Source: an uncultured beta proteobacterium (GTDB taxonomy: Bacteria; Pseudomonadota; Gammaproteobacteria; Burkholderiales; Burkholderiaceae_A). From it: a stretch of 64,000 nucleotides of DNA. Positions 16,458 to 24,747 of this stretch are shown here, piece by piece (positions within the stretch are counted from its first letter, which is position 1; every line of letters starts with the position of its first letter). A model generated the notes under the pieces. It saw nothing but the letters and a program-made list of their open reading frames with translations. It ran no database searches and had not been told where the DNA came from. The translations under genes were made by a program, and so were the position numbers. The stretch lies in NCBI GenBank assembly GCA_902625535.1, contig CACOBT010000005.1, positions 54,836 through 118,835 of the forward strand, given 5' to 3'.

Positions 16458-17231
16458 CTATATTCCCAAAATAGTCGATCTGATGTTGTTTAAGCCTAAA
16501 TTCCAAAGATACTGCATACGTAGACCGATACCATTCATTGCAAAAATTAACACAAATAGACCTACAATAATCATTGCAGGAAAACCGACCGCAAAAATAT
16601 TTAATTGGGGAGCTGCTCTTGCGATTATTCCAAGGCCGATATTAATCAAAAGCATAATACAGAGAATGGGGATTGCTATTAAAACAGCTCCTAAGAACAT
16701 CGTACTACTCCATGCGATCAACTCCGGGTAAATCTCAGTTAAAGGTAGTCTCTCGCCGATAGGAACTAATCTGAAGCTTTCCAAAAGCATTTCTATTAAT
16801 ATAACATGTCCTCCAATTGATAAAAATATCAGCGTCCCCAGGATGGTCAATAATAGACCAATTACTGGAACTGTTCCAAAATTAGGATCAGCTAGTGATG
16901 CCATAGCTAACCCCATAGTTGTAGAAATGGTTTGTCCAGCAACTACGAATGCTGCGGCAACTACCTGCAAAAACAAACCCATAACAATTCCAATCAAAGC
17001 CTGCTGAAAGATATCAACGAGACCACTTGCACTCACCGGATCAATCACAGGCCAATCTAGAAGAGGGTAGATGGCAATTGTAAGTGCAATAGCTACAATA
17101 ATTCTAATTTTAATTGTTACCGAGTCCATGGACAGTACAGGGGCTACGATTAGCATTGCAGATATTCGGACAAATGGTAGCAATACCGTATAAAAAATTT
17201 CAACTATATCTGCTACTAAAAAGGAAATCAT
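16458..17231 (-). CDS. fliR: Flagellar export apparatus protein FliR
   Basis: Inner-membrane component of the flagellar type III export gate (FliPQR core). The 257 residues contain about six hydrophobic segments and family features such as LPFVRISAMLIVAPVL, the conserved FVVAGQTISTTMGLAMASLADPN region (read in pieces) and the C-terminal QLNIFAVGFPAMIIVGL. It lies between fliQ (5-nt gap) and flhB (3-nt gap) in the canonical order. No oddities seen. Confidence 0.96.
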   Translation of the reverse strand: MISFLVADIVEIFYTVLLPFVRISAMLIVAPVLSMDSVTIKIRIIVAIALTIAIYPLLDWPVIDPVSASGLVDIFQQALIGIVMGLFLQVVAAAFVVAGQTISTTMGLAMASLADPNFGTVPVIGLLLTILGTLIFLSIGGHVILIEMLLESFRLVPIGERLPLTEIYPELIAWSSTMFLGAVLIAIPILCIMLLINIGLGIIARAAPQLNIFAVGFPAMIIVGLFVLIFAMNGIGLRMQYLWNLGLNNIRSTILGI

Positions 17232-17236
17232 TTTTT

Positions 17237-17506
17237 TTAAAAAAAGATTCCAGGTATTCGATTGAACATTCCAGTTGCAAATTCTATGAGAGTGCTAATC
17301 ATCCACGGTCCAAAAAAAGCTATACCTAATCCCACGGCGAAAAGTTTTGGTACAAAAGTTAAAGTCATTTCATTAACTGATGTAGCAGCCTGAAGAATAC
17401 CTATGATTAAACCTACTAGTAAACCCAGTCCTAGCATTGGGGCTGAAACCAAGACTACTGTAAATAGCGCTTGCCTACCTATATCCATTACAGATGCAAC
17501 ATCCAT
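17237..17506 (-). CDS. fliQ: Flagellar export apparatus protein FliQ
   Basis: Small export-gate subunit with two membrane helices. The 89-residue length is typical. Family features: the GRQALFTVVLVSAPMLGLGLLVGL first helix, LQAATSVNEMTLTFVPK loop and FGPWMISTLIEFATGMF end. Lies 26 nt after fliP and 5 nt before fliR. Confidence 0.96.
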   Translation of the reverse strand: MDVASVMDIGRQALFTVVLVSAPMLGLGLLVGLIIGILQAATSVNEMTLTFVPKLFAVGLGIAFFGPWMISTLIEFATGMFNRIPGIFF

Positions 17507-17532
17507 ATCTTATCTCCAGTATTCACATTTTG

Positions 17533-18291
17533 TTATGGCAAGGCAAAACTTGCCGCCAGGTTTCCCATTATCAAACTCCAGCCATCTATCAAGACGAATA
17601 ACATAAGCTTGAACGGCATAGATATCATCATGGGAGAAAGCATCATCATACCCATTGACATTAATACGCTTGCAACCACCATATCTATGATGATGAAAGG
17701 AATGTAAATTAAAAATCCAATAATGAAAGCACTTTTTAACTCCGAGGTAATGAATGCTGGCACAAGAGTACTAAACGGTACTGACTCGGGTCCTTGAAAT
17801 TCATCTATCCTCGCGATATTCATAAACATTGCAATATCAGTTTCTCTAGTTTGATTTAACATAAACCCTCTTATTGGAGCTTCAGCTTTTTTAATAGCAT
17901 CATCAAACGAAAGAGTTTCGTCAAGATACGGGACTATCGCAGTCGAGTATACGTCGCTAAGTACAGGGGACATGATAAAAATTGTTAAAAATAATGCCAA
18001 ACCTACTAAAACCATATTAGGGGGAGTTTGTGCTGTACCTAAAGCCATTCTAAGTAATGACATGACTATCAAAATCCTCACAAACGAAGTCATCATTAGT
18101 AGTAAGGAAGGTAGTAATGTAATAGTAGTAACTAAAGCAAGGAGTTCTAAAGAAAGACTATACCGTGTTGTTTGAGCTCCCGCCGCGGCTGCAGTAATGG
18201 CTGGTAATCCCTGAGGTAAACATGTACTCGGAATTAAACTGATTGAAAGAAATAATAATCCAGCAATTATGAAATAATTTTCTTGTTTCAT
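17533..18291 (-). CDS. fliP: Flagellar export apparatus protein FliP
   Basis: Core export-gate protein. A cleavable-type signal (hydrophobic residues 7-25) is followed by the mature protein with the family signatures LLMMTSFVRILIVMSLLRMALGT, PPNMVLVGLALFLTIFIMSPV, and the C-terminal LMSMGMMMLSPMMISMPFKLMLFVLIDGW (each quoted in part). The 252-residue length fits. The start overlaps the fliO stop by 4 nt, indicating translational coupling. Confidence 0.96.
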   Translation of the reverse strand: MKQENYFIIAGLLFLSISLIPSTCLPQGLPAITAAAAGAQTTRYSLSLELLALVTTITLLPSLLLMMTSFVRILIVMSLLRMALGTAQTPPNMVLVGLALFLTIFIMSPVLSDVYSTAIVPYLDETLSFDDAIKKAEAPIRGFMLNQTRETDIAMFMNIARIDEFQGPESVPFSTLVPAFITSELKSAFIIGFLIYIPFIIIDMVVASVLMSMGMMMLSPMMISMPFKLMLFVLIDGWSLIMGNLAASFALP

Positions 18292-18839
18292 TGTGTGTTC
18301 TCTAAAATATTTTTTTTAATTGACTTATTTATCTCTTTTGCCAGATGCAGAAGATCATTCGTATCGCTCATTTGGACTTTTGTTTTCTCTAGCGCATCAT
18401 TAGTCTTAGTTGAGCTTGTAGAATTATTAAATTGGGGAATTTTATTTTTTAATTTTTTTTTTGTATCGTCGTTACGAGATAAAGAATTTTTTGTGTCAAT
18501 AATTTTTTCTTCACCAAAGGATTTTGTAACTAGTTTTTCTTTTTGCTCTATTTCAGTTCTAGAAAGAGATTTTTTTGTTACCCAATGAGCTAAAGACGTT
18601 ATAGATTGTCCAGAGACAGCTAGTAAAATTTCCTGGTCATTGACGTTACAAAGGATTATCTTCTGTCTTTGACTTAAAGGGACGATTTCTACTATGTTTA
18701 TTCGCTTGTCGTTGAGCTTTCTGCCAGGCTTGAATCCATAAACTTTTCTAAGGAAAAATAACGCACCTATTAAAAGTGCTATGACTAGTAAAAAGCTTCC
18801 AATTACGGAGTAAATATTTGGGATGATTGCTGTGTTCAT
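18288..18839 (-). CDS. fliO: Flagellar biosynthesis protein FliO
   Basis: Membrane chaperone that stabilises FliP during gate assembly. The 183 residues have one N-terminal membrane helix (VIGSFLLVIALLIGALFFL), the family segment INIVEIVPLSQRQKIILCNVNDQEILLAVSGQSI (in part) and a long Ser/Lys/Asn-rich tail. FliO is poorly conserved, so the call relies on this segment plus the exact position between fliN and fliP. It starts 1 nt after the fliN stop. Confidence 0.9.
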   Translation of the reverse strand: MNTAIIPNIYSVIGSFLLVIALLIGALFFLRKVYGFKPGRKLNDKRINIVEIVPLSQRQKIILCNVNDQEILLAVSGQSITSLAHWVTKKSLSRTEIEQKEKLVTKSFGEEKIIDTKNSLSRNDDTKKKLKNKIPQFNNSTSSTKTNDALEKTKVQMSDTNDLLHLAKEINKSIKKNILENTQ

Positions 18840-18840
18840 T

Positions 18841-19197
18841 TTATATACTTTTCATTCTTTCTTCGGCGGAGATAACTCTCGTCAGCCTAATTCCATAACG
18901 ATCATTTACCAAAACTACCTCCCCCTGCGCGACAACAGTATTATTGACTAATAAATCTAAAGGTTCTCCAGCTAATCTCTCTAATTCAACAACACTACCT
19001 TGTGTTAGTCTCAGCAGATCTCTTATTTTCAATGAAGTTTTTCCAACCTCTACGGAAATAGTAACTGGAATGCTCTGAAGAACATCCGGATTTATTTTTC
19101 CAGATTCGTCACTAAGTGCATTTGGATTTTCTCCATTACCCTTCTGATCTTCCTGGTTTTCATCAACCTCAGTATCTTTTGTTTCTTCTTCAGCCAT
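18841..19197 (-). CDS. fliN: Flagellar motor switch protein FliN
   Basis: C-ring protein forming the lower rotor ring with FliM. The chosen start, ATG 19197, has a strong Shine-Dalgarno (AAAGGAGA, 7 nt upstream) and gives 118 residues; an in-frame start nine codons upstream at 19224 lies deep in fliM and is less likely. An acidic N-terminus is followed by the SpoA/FliN domain: VTISVEVGKTSLKIRDLLRL, GSVVELERLAGEPLDLLVNN, and GEVVLVNDRYGIRLTRVIS. It overlaps the 3' end of fliM by 8 nt. Confidence 0.96.
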   Translation of the reverse strand: MAEEETKDTEVDENQEDQKGNGENPNALSDESGKINPDVLQSIPVTISVEVGKTSLKIRDLLRLTQGSVVELERLAGEPLDLLVNNTVVAQGEVVLVNDRYGIRLTRVISAEERMKSI

Positions 19198-20203
19198 CTT
19201 TTTTCTCCTTTTTCGATAGTCCAAGCATATCTAATGAATCTTTTATTTTTATTGCAATTTGTGAATCTACTGCTCCTAGCTCTGCGAGGAAACAAGGATT
19301 ATTATGAATATCAACACGGGCAAGTTCATCCTTTTTGAAGTATAAGATTTGACCCATTTGTGCATTCATTAACGTTTTGTAAGTTGCGGTCATCTGTCCT
19401 AGGATCACACTCAATTCGACAGATGATTCGGAGACAGCTTTTTCGAGATCCTCAGACCATTGCTTGTCGGATAATTCATTCCCGTCTCCTGTGGCAACCC
19501 TATTTCTCAAGAGGTCTCGTATTGGTTTTAACGTAGCGTATGGATATACAAGATCGATTGCATTTTTTTTCTCCCCTTCGCCGACGTCGAACCTACACAA
19601 AACTACTAGGTCGTTTTCGTCTGCGATTTGAGCAAATTGCGGATTTATTTCGGAACTAGCTAATTCAGTTTCCAATTCAATTAGCGGAGCCCATGCTTCT
19701 CTTAATGACTCAAAGAAGACGTCGATGATAAGCTTTATAATTCTATTCTCTGTCGGCGTGAATAATCTTGTAGGTGGGAGTGCTCCCGATTGTTGATTGG
19801 ATCCAAACCCTCCAAAAAAAACATCTAGTGATTGGAATATAATATCTGGATCGATAACGACAAGTGAGTGTCCTCTCAAGGGATTTAACCTAATCATATT
19901 TACTGCTAACGGCGCAGTTTTACCTTTTAAGTAGTCACCATATTTTATAATTTCTACTTTGTTTGGGTTGCATTTTGGCGTTGATCTTAGGACTTCTACA
20001 AGTCCTAATCTGAAGAGCCTGATGAATCTTTCGTTGATCATTTCAACGGAACTTAAATTAACGCCTAGCGTTGAGTCTTCACTTGCCAGGTCGTGTTTTT
20101 TTACCTTAGTCCGGGTATTGTATCCTGTGTCAACAGGTATGGAGCCGTCTGCCACTCCCTCAGACAAGGCTTTTAATTCATCTTCCGAAAGTAAATCTGA
20201 CAT
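19190..20203 (-). CDS. fliM: Flagellar motor switch protein FliM
   Basis: Rotor C-ring protein that receives CheY-P and links MotA torque to the switch. The N-terminus reads MSDLLSEDELKALSEGV, the FliM start, though the CheY-binding peptide differs from the usual LSQDEIDALL. The middle domain has PLRGHSLVVIDPDIIFQSLDVFFGG and the GSG-like GG of the torque region. The SpoA-type C-terminal domain ends in VDIHNNPCFLAELG. The 337-residue length is normal. It is followed by fliN with an 8-nt overlap and preceded by fliL with a 27-nt gap. Confidence 0.96.
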   Translation of the reverse strand: MSDLLSEDELKALSEGVADGSIPVDTGYNTRTKVKKHDLASEDSTLGVNLSSVEMINERFIRLFRLGLVEVLRSTPKCNPNKVEIIKYGDYLKGKTAPLAVNMIRLNPLRGHSLVVIDPDIIFQSLDVFFGGFGSNQQSGALPPTRLFTPTENRIIKLIIDVFFESLREAWAPLIELETELASSEINPQFAQIADENDLVVLCRFDVGEGEKKNAIDLVYPYATLKPIRDLLRNRVATGDGNELSDKQWSEDLEKAVSESSVELSVILGQMTATYKTLMNAQMGQILYFKKDELARVDIHNNPCFLAELGAVDSQIAIKIKDSLDMLGLSKKEKKDG

Positions 20204-20230
20204 TCTTACTTATCCCATTTGTTTAAATTT

Positions 20231-20875
20231 TTATTGAACTACAAACTCGGTAAAATAAACTTCATCAATTCCCCCGAAATCCTCATACCTTTCAAGAAGA
20301 GCATTCATGGTAATGCGAATTTTCTCAGCCAACTCTACCCGAAACTCAGGCTTTTTTAAATCATCTTCGGTATGTTGTCTCATTACATCTAAAGAGGCAG
20401 ATCTAAGTGCAAATTCGTGTTTTTCGACATTGACAATGACTTGTTCATCGTATTGCGTCATTATTGCCACTGTTGCTGACATGACTTTTCGCGAATTTGC
20501 GACGTTAGAAACAAATGGCTTTGCAAGCTCATAATATCGATGTTCAAATCTTGTCTGCTGAGATGCATCTTTAACTACTTTTTCCGGCGGGGTTGGAGCC
20601 TTTTTCTCAAATTCCCCCGTTGGTAAGCCCTGTTCATCCAAAATTTCAACTGTTTCACCAGCTTTTGGCTCAGGTGCGATTTCAGCCTCTGCTTCTGCCT
20701 GTTCAAGTATCTCTTGAGCAGCGTCCTCTGGTTTTTCACTAAAAAACCCTACAGCAAATAAAGTGATTAGCACTGTTGCTACGAGGGTAACTAGCGCCCC
20801 AACAACAATAAGTATTATCAATAAGATGGGACTTTTTTTCTTAGGTTGTTCTTCCGTCGTTTCTTCTTCAGCCAT
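20231..20875 (-). CDS. fliL: Flagellar basal body-associated protein FliL
   Basis: Single-pass inner-membrane protein around the stators. The 214 residues include an acidic start (MAEEETTEEQPKK), one membrane helix (ILLIILIVVGALVTLVATVLI), a Glu/Pro-rich linker, and the periplasmic FliL domain with YELAKPFVSNV and the closing RITMNALLERYEDFGGIDEVYFTEFVVQ, the typical C-terminus (quoted in part). It has an N-terminal linker longer than in enterics. Lies 22 nt after fliK. Confidence 0.93.
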   Translation of the reverse strand: MAEEETTEEQPKKKSPILLIILIVVGALVTLVATVLITLFAVGFFSEKPEDAAQEILEQAEAEAEIAPEPKAGETVEILDEQGLPTGEFEKKAPTPPEKVVKDASQQTRFEHRYYELAKPFVSNVANSRKVMSATVAIMTQYDEQVIVNVEKHEFALRSASLDVMRQHTEDDLKKPEFRVELAEKIRITMNALLERYEDFGGIDEVYFTEFVVQ

Positions 20876-20897
20876 TTTAATTTCCTTTAAATTTTAT

Positions 20898-22439
20898 CTA
20901 AACCAATACATTTAACTCATGGGCAGAGATTATAAAATTTTCGGAACTAGGTTTAGGTTCAGAAAGTAATGTATCTCTAGAATTATTCTGTTCAATAACC
21001 TCATAATTTTTTCCATTTGTCGGTTTTCCGTCTTTTCCATCTTGTTTTTTATGATTAATATCAAGGTTAGCAACGTCTATGCCAGATTTTTCTAATGAAT
21101 CCTTTAACTTCGAAAATCCATCTTGCAATAGTTCGCGAGTTAAAATCTGATTAACATTAAAAGAGGCTTCAAGTTGTTTTCCCTTCAATGTAAGTTCAAT
21201 TTCAATGTTACCAAGTGTCTTTGGTCTAAGAGAAAGATTAATTTTCCATTCCCCTTTTTTGATTTGTTGAATAATCCTTTTCGCTATATTTTCGGCTAAT
21301 TTCTCAGATAGTTTCAAGTACTGTTCGTAGCGTTTTAAGTCAATGTTATCCGAGCTACTTTCTTTGTTCCCACTTTGGTTTTGAGAACCTAGGTCGCCGG
21401 TCAGATGTGATGCGGACACATTTTCTAAAGAGGAATTCGAATTGATACTGCTATTATTTAAAGTTTCCGCCTGGACGCTCATATTTACTTGAGAATTTAC
21501 CGGAAGTTTAATGGATTTTACCATTAAACGGACATCAGTCTCGAGGTCGAGTTCGTATTTGTTACTGTGAACTTGTTTCGCGACTTTAGCACCGAAACTT
21601 CCAAAAAGTTTCTCCCGAGCTCTTTCAGACTCCGACTCATCTTTTTTATTTACCTCGTAATTTTCGTTAGTTTTAGTTAAGGTCCATCTATCTGTAGTTT
21701 TTTCTTTCACGTTCGATCTTTTCTGACGCATTAGCTTTACACTGTCATCGGGTGTATTTCGTTGATCACCTTTATTTTTAACCTCAGAAAGATCAGATAT
21801 TTTATTTGTTGCAAGATTGTTTTTAGCTGTACTCAAACTAGCCAACGGCACACGAAGTTTTTTCTGCCCAGTGTCTTCAGCAAAAGCAGCTATATTTTTA
21901 AGTGAAGCCAATAGCTGTGTGTTTGAAAAGCCACCATTTTTATTAGAGGTTTTAAATAGCAATTCAATTGCTTTTTGGTTGAGACCCATTTTTCTCGCAT
22001 ATTCTACGATTTGCGCCTCATCTATGTTTAAGTTGTTGTTTGTAATGATTTGAGTATTAAGACCTAAATCTACAGCCCCCAACAAAACTTGCTTACTCAA
22101 TTCTTCTATTGAGAAGCCATCAATGTCTGCTAAAGGCAACAGTCCACTAATTTGGGAGGAACTATTCTCCTTTTTTGAATCCGTTTCGTCCCGGTTATTC
22201 ATAACATAAAGTAATTCTTCTAAATTTTCACTACTCTCAATTTGGGTTAACTCCCTATTGCCAGAATTGGCAACCAATTTCCCTTCATGCATCAAGAGTT
22301 TTATCTGGCGTAATAATTGCTCAAAATCTTCTTTATTGCCTTTTTTACTTATATTGTCTTTATTTTCCTTAAAATTGACTAAATCACTGTTAATTTCATT
22401 AACCGTTGCCGAACTTACAGTTTTTATTTCATTTGTCAT
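20898..22439 (-). CDS. fliK: Flagellar hook-length control protein FliK
   Basis: Secreted molecular ruler that sets hook length and triggers the FlhB switch. The 513-residue protein is Ser/Asn/Lys-rich and disordered-looking through most of its length, with a conserved C-terminal Flg_hook domain: INLSLRPKTLGNIEIELTL, LEASFNVNQ and GFSKLKDSLEKSGIDVANLDI. ATG 22439 is preferred; a GTG one codon upstream is also in frame. It is the first gene of the ten-gene minus-strand operon ending in the DamX-like gene, and is preceded by a clear sigma-54 site at 22477-22493. Confidence 0.9.
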   Translation of the reverse strand: MTNEIKTVSSATVNEINSDLVNFKENKDNISKKGNKEDFEQLLRQIKLLMHEGKLVANSGNRELTQIESSENLEELLYVMNNRDETDSKKENSSSQISGLLPLADIDGFSIEELSKQVLLGAVDLGLNTQIITNNNLNIDEAQIVEYARKMGLNQKAIELLFKTSNKNGGFSNTQLLASLKNIAAFAEDTGQKKLRVPLASLSTAKNNLATNKISDLSEVKNKGDQRNTPDDSVKLMRQKRSNVKEKTTDRWTLTKTNENYEVNKKDESESERAREKLFGSFGAKVAKQVHSNKYELDLETDVRLMVKSIKLPVNSQVNMSVQAETLNNSSINSNSSLENVSASHLTGDLGSQNQSGNKESSSDNIDLKRYEQYLKLSEKLAENIAKRIIQQIKKGEWKINLSLRPKTLGNIEIELTLKGKQLEASFNVNQILTRELLQDGFSKLKDSLEKSGIDVANLDINHKKQDGKDGKPTNGKNYEVIEQNNSRDTLLSEPKPSSENFIISAHELNVLV

Positions 22440-22476
22440 CACAAATTTCCAGAAAAGAATTTATATCCTTTTTTTA

Positions 22477-22493
22477 TGCAAGCATTAGGCCAT
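22477..22493 (-). promoter_or_regulatory. Sigma-54 promoter for fliK-flhB operon
   Basis: Minus strand ATGGCCTAATGCTTGCA: GG and GC separated by exactly 10 nt, with TGGC in the -24 box and a perfect TTGCA -12 box. About 38 nt upstream of the fliK start. It is arranged back-to-back with the flhA site. Confidence 0.72.
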
Positions 22494-22527
22494 AAAAGCT
22501 CACAACTAAAAGTTTTTTATAAATATC

Positions 22528-22544
22528 ATGGCCTGAATGTTGCT
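22528..22544 (+). promoter_or_regulatory. Sigma-54 promoter for flhA operon
   Basis: ATGGCCTGAATGTTGCT: GG-N10-GC spacing, TGGC at -24 and TTGCT at -12. It nearly repeats the fliK site in the opposite orientation (shared ATGGCCT). Predicted transcription start near 22556, about 57 nt before flhA. Confidence 0.72.
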
Positions 22545-22612
22545 TACTTATTATTTAGATTTAAGAATTTTGAATAAAAATCCATTAAATAATTGATTTA
22601 TATATATTTTTT

Positions 22613-24730
22613 ATGGCAACAACTACAGTTAATAGCTACATTGAAAATGTAAAAGCATATTTTTCCAACTTCGAGTTATCAAGTTTGGGAATTCCTGGAC
22701 TAGTGCTCCTTATATTAGCGATGTTGGTAATTCCGTTGCCTCCACTGTTGCTGGATATTTTGTTTACATTTAACATCCTAGTTGGACTCGTTGTGATAAT
22801 GATTGCAATTGGCACGAAGCGCCCGTTGGATTTTTCTTCCTTCCCCGCAGTACTTTTATTAGCAACCATGTTACGTCTCGCGCTCAATGTTGCTTCTACG
22901 CGGGTTGTGCTTGTAAATGGTCATACAGGTACTGGCGCAGCTGGGCAAGTTATCGAGTCTTTTGGAGAGTTTGTTGTTGGCGGTAATTACGTCGTTGGCG
23001 CAATTGTTTTTGGTATATTGATCTTAATAAACTTCCTGGTAATTACAAAAGGTGCTGGACGTGTTTCCGAAGTTACTGCTAGGTTTACATTGGATGCAAT
23101 GCCTGGAAAGCAAATGGCAATAGACGCAGATTTGAATTCAGGGAACATAGACAACGAAGAGGCAAGAAAACGGCGGGAGGAGTTATCTCAAGAATCTGAT
23201 TTTTTTGGTTCGATGGACGGTGCATCAAAATTTGTACGTGGTGATGCGATAGCAGGCTTACTAATTCTTTTGATTAATTTGTTGGGTGGCTTAATTATAG
23301 GGATTGCTCAGCATGACCTTTCGTTTTCTGAGGCCGGCCGATTATATTCTTTACTTACTATTGGCGATGGCTTAGTTGCACAGATTCCTGCTTTATTTCT
23401 GTCATTGGCGACAGCAATAGTTGTTACGAGGGTAACAACGTCCGAATCCATGACTGAGCAGACGAGAAATCAACTTTCTAACCCATCCGCTTTGTTTATC
23501 GCCGCCAGTATTCTAATAGCCCTGGGAGCGATTCCAGGGATGCCAACTAACATTTTTATGACAATGGGCATTTTATCTGCAGGCTTAGGGTTTTTCCTGC
23601 TACAAAAAAATGTTGAAGAAACAAAAGAGGGGTCCTCTGAAAAAACAACTTCAGAGGATGAACCTAAGGAACTAGATTGGGACGATGTTGATCAAGTTGA
23701 CCTAATTGGTCTTGAAATAGGTTATGGCTTAATTCCTCTGGTAAATCCCGAGAGCGGAGGCCAACTGATGGCACGTGTGAAGGGAATAAGGAAAAAACTC
23801 TCGGCCGAGTTGGGTTTTCTTGTTCAACCTGTAAGAATTAGGGATGCGCTAAATCTTGAGCCAGATCATTATCACATTGTACTAAACGGTGTCACTAGGG
23901 CTAGAGGGGAAGTGCGTGTTGGAAAGGAGCTGGCCATCAGTCCAGGGAAAGTCTATGGAGAGCTTGAAGGAGAAAAAACCTCCGATCCCGCATTCGGTTT
24001 AGAGGCTGTTTGGATAGAATCGTCCCAAAGCGATTACGCTCGAACGCTCGGCTATACTGTTGTAGATTCAAGTACCACCATAGCAACACATCTTAATAAA
24101 GTTTTGAGAGAGAACGCTTCCGAATTGCTCGGAAGAGATGAGACACAACAACTTTTGGATAAATTAGCGAAAAAAACGCCGAAGTTGGTTGAGGACTTAG
24201 TTCCAGGAAAACTTCCACTCGGAACCGTTACCAAAGTCTTACAAAATCTCTTGAATGAATCCGTGGTAATTAAAGATATGAGAACGATTATTGAAACCTT
24301 ATCGGATGAATGCGGTAAGACGCAGGATCCAGAGGTTCTCACTTCAATGGTTCGTCCGAAGTTGGGTAGGATGATTGTTCAAAACATTGTTGATGCAGAT
24401 TCAACTCTGGAGGTAATGACCTTAGACCCAGAGCTAGAGCAAATATTACACAATGTCATTCAGCAAAACCAGGGCAATCAAGAAATTATTTTAGAACCCG
24501 GTTTATCAGAGGCTATGTTTAAAGCCATTAAAGATAACACACAGGAAATAGAAGAGCTGGGCCAGCCTGCCGTTTTAGTTGTTTCACCGGGGGTGAGGTC
24601 ATGGCTTTCAAGAACATTAAAACATCGGACACCTGACTTGACCGTTCTTTCATACACAGAAATACCTGAGGATCAGGCTGTAAAGGTAATAAAAACTGTT
24701 GTAATAAATTTAAAAGGTGAACCTAAATAA
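22613..24730 (+). CDS. flhA: Flagellar export gate protein FlhA
   Basis: Largest export-gate subunit, coupling proton flow to export and docking chaperone-substrate complexes. At 705 residues it is full length. Eight hydrophobic segments lie in residues 20-330, including the FHIPEP signature region (RLALNVASTRVVLVNGHTG) and the cytoplasmic loop RFTLDAMPGKQMAIDADLNSG. The C-terminal half is the four-subdomain cytoplasmic domain (GYGLIPLV; FLVQPVRIRD; PELEQIL). No Shine-Dalgarno is visible before the ATG, which is odd for an abundant membrane protein. Followed by flhF after 17 nt. Confidence 0.97.
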   Translation: MATTTVNSYIENVKAYFSNFELSSLGIPGLVLLILAMLVIPLPPLLLDILFTFNILVGLVVIMIAIGTKRPLDFSSFPAVLLLATMLRLALNVASTRVVLVNGHTGTGAAGQVIESFGEFVVGGNYVVGAIVFGILILINFLVITKGAGRVSEVTARFTLDAMPGKQMAIDADLNSGNIDNEEARKRREELSQESDFFGSMDGASKFVRGDAIAGLLILLINLLGGLIIGIAQHDLSFSEAGRLYSLLTIGDGLVAQIPALFLSLATAIVVTRVTTSESMTEQTRNQLSNPSALFIAASILIALGAIPGMPTNIFMTMGILSAGLGFFLLQKNVEETKEGSSEKTTSEDEPKELDWDDVDQVDLIGLEIGYGLIPLVNPESGGQLMARVKGIRKKLSAELGFLVQPVRIRDALNLEPDHYHIVLNGVTRARGEVRVGKELAISPGKVYGELEGEKTSDPAFGLEAVWIESSQSDYARTLGYTVVDSSTTIATHLNKVLRENASELLGRDETQQLLDKLAKKTPKLVEDLVPGKLPLGTVTKVLQNLLNESVVIKDMRTIIETLSDECGKTQDPEVLTSMVRPKLGRMIVQNIVDADSTLEVMTLDPELEQILHNVIQQNQGNQEIILEPGLSEAMFKAIKDNTQEIEELGQPAVLVVSPGVRSWLSRTLKHRTPDLTVLSYTEIPEDQAVKVIKTVVINLKGEPK

Positions 24731-24747
24731 CGAAGAGGGGAGTGTAA

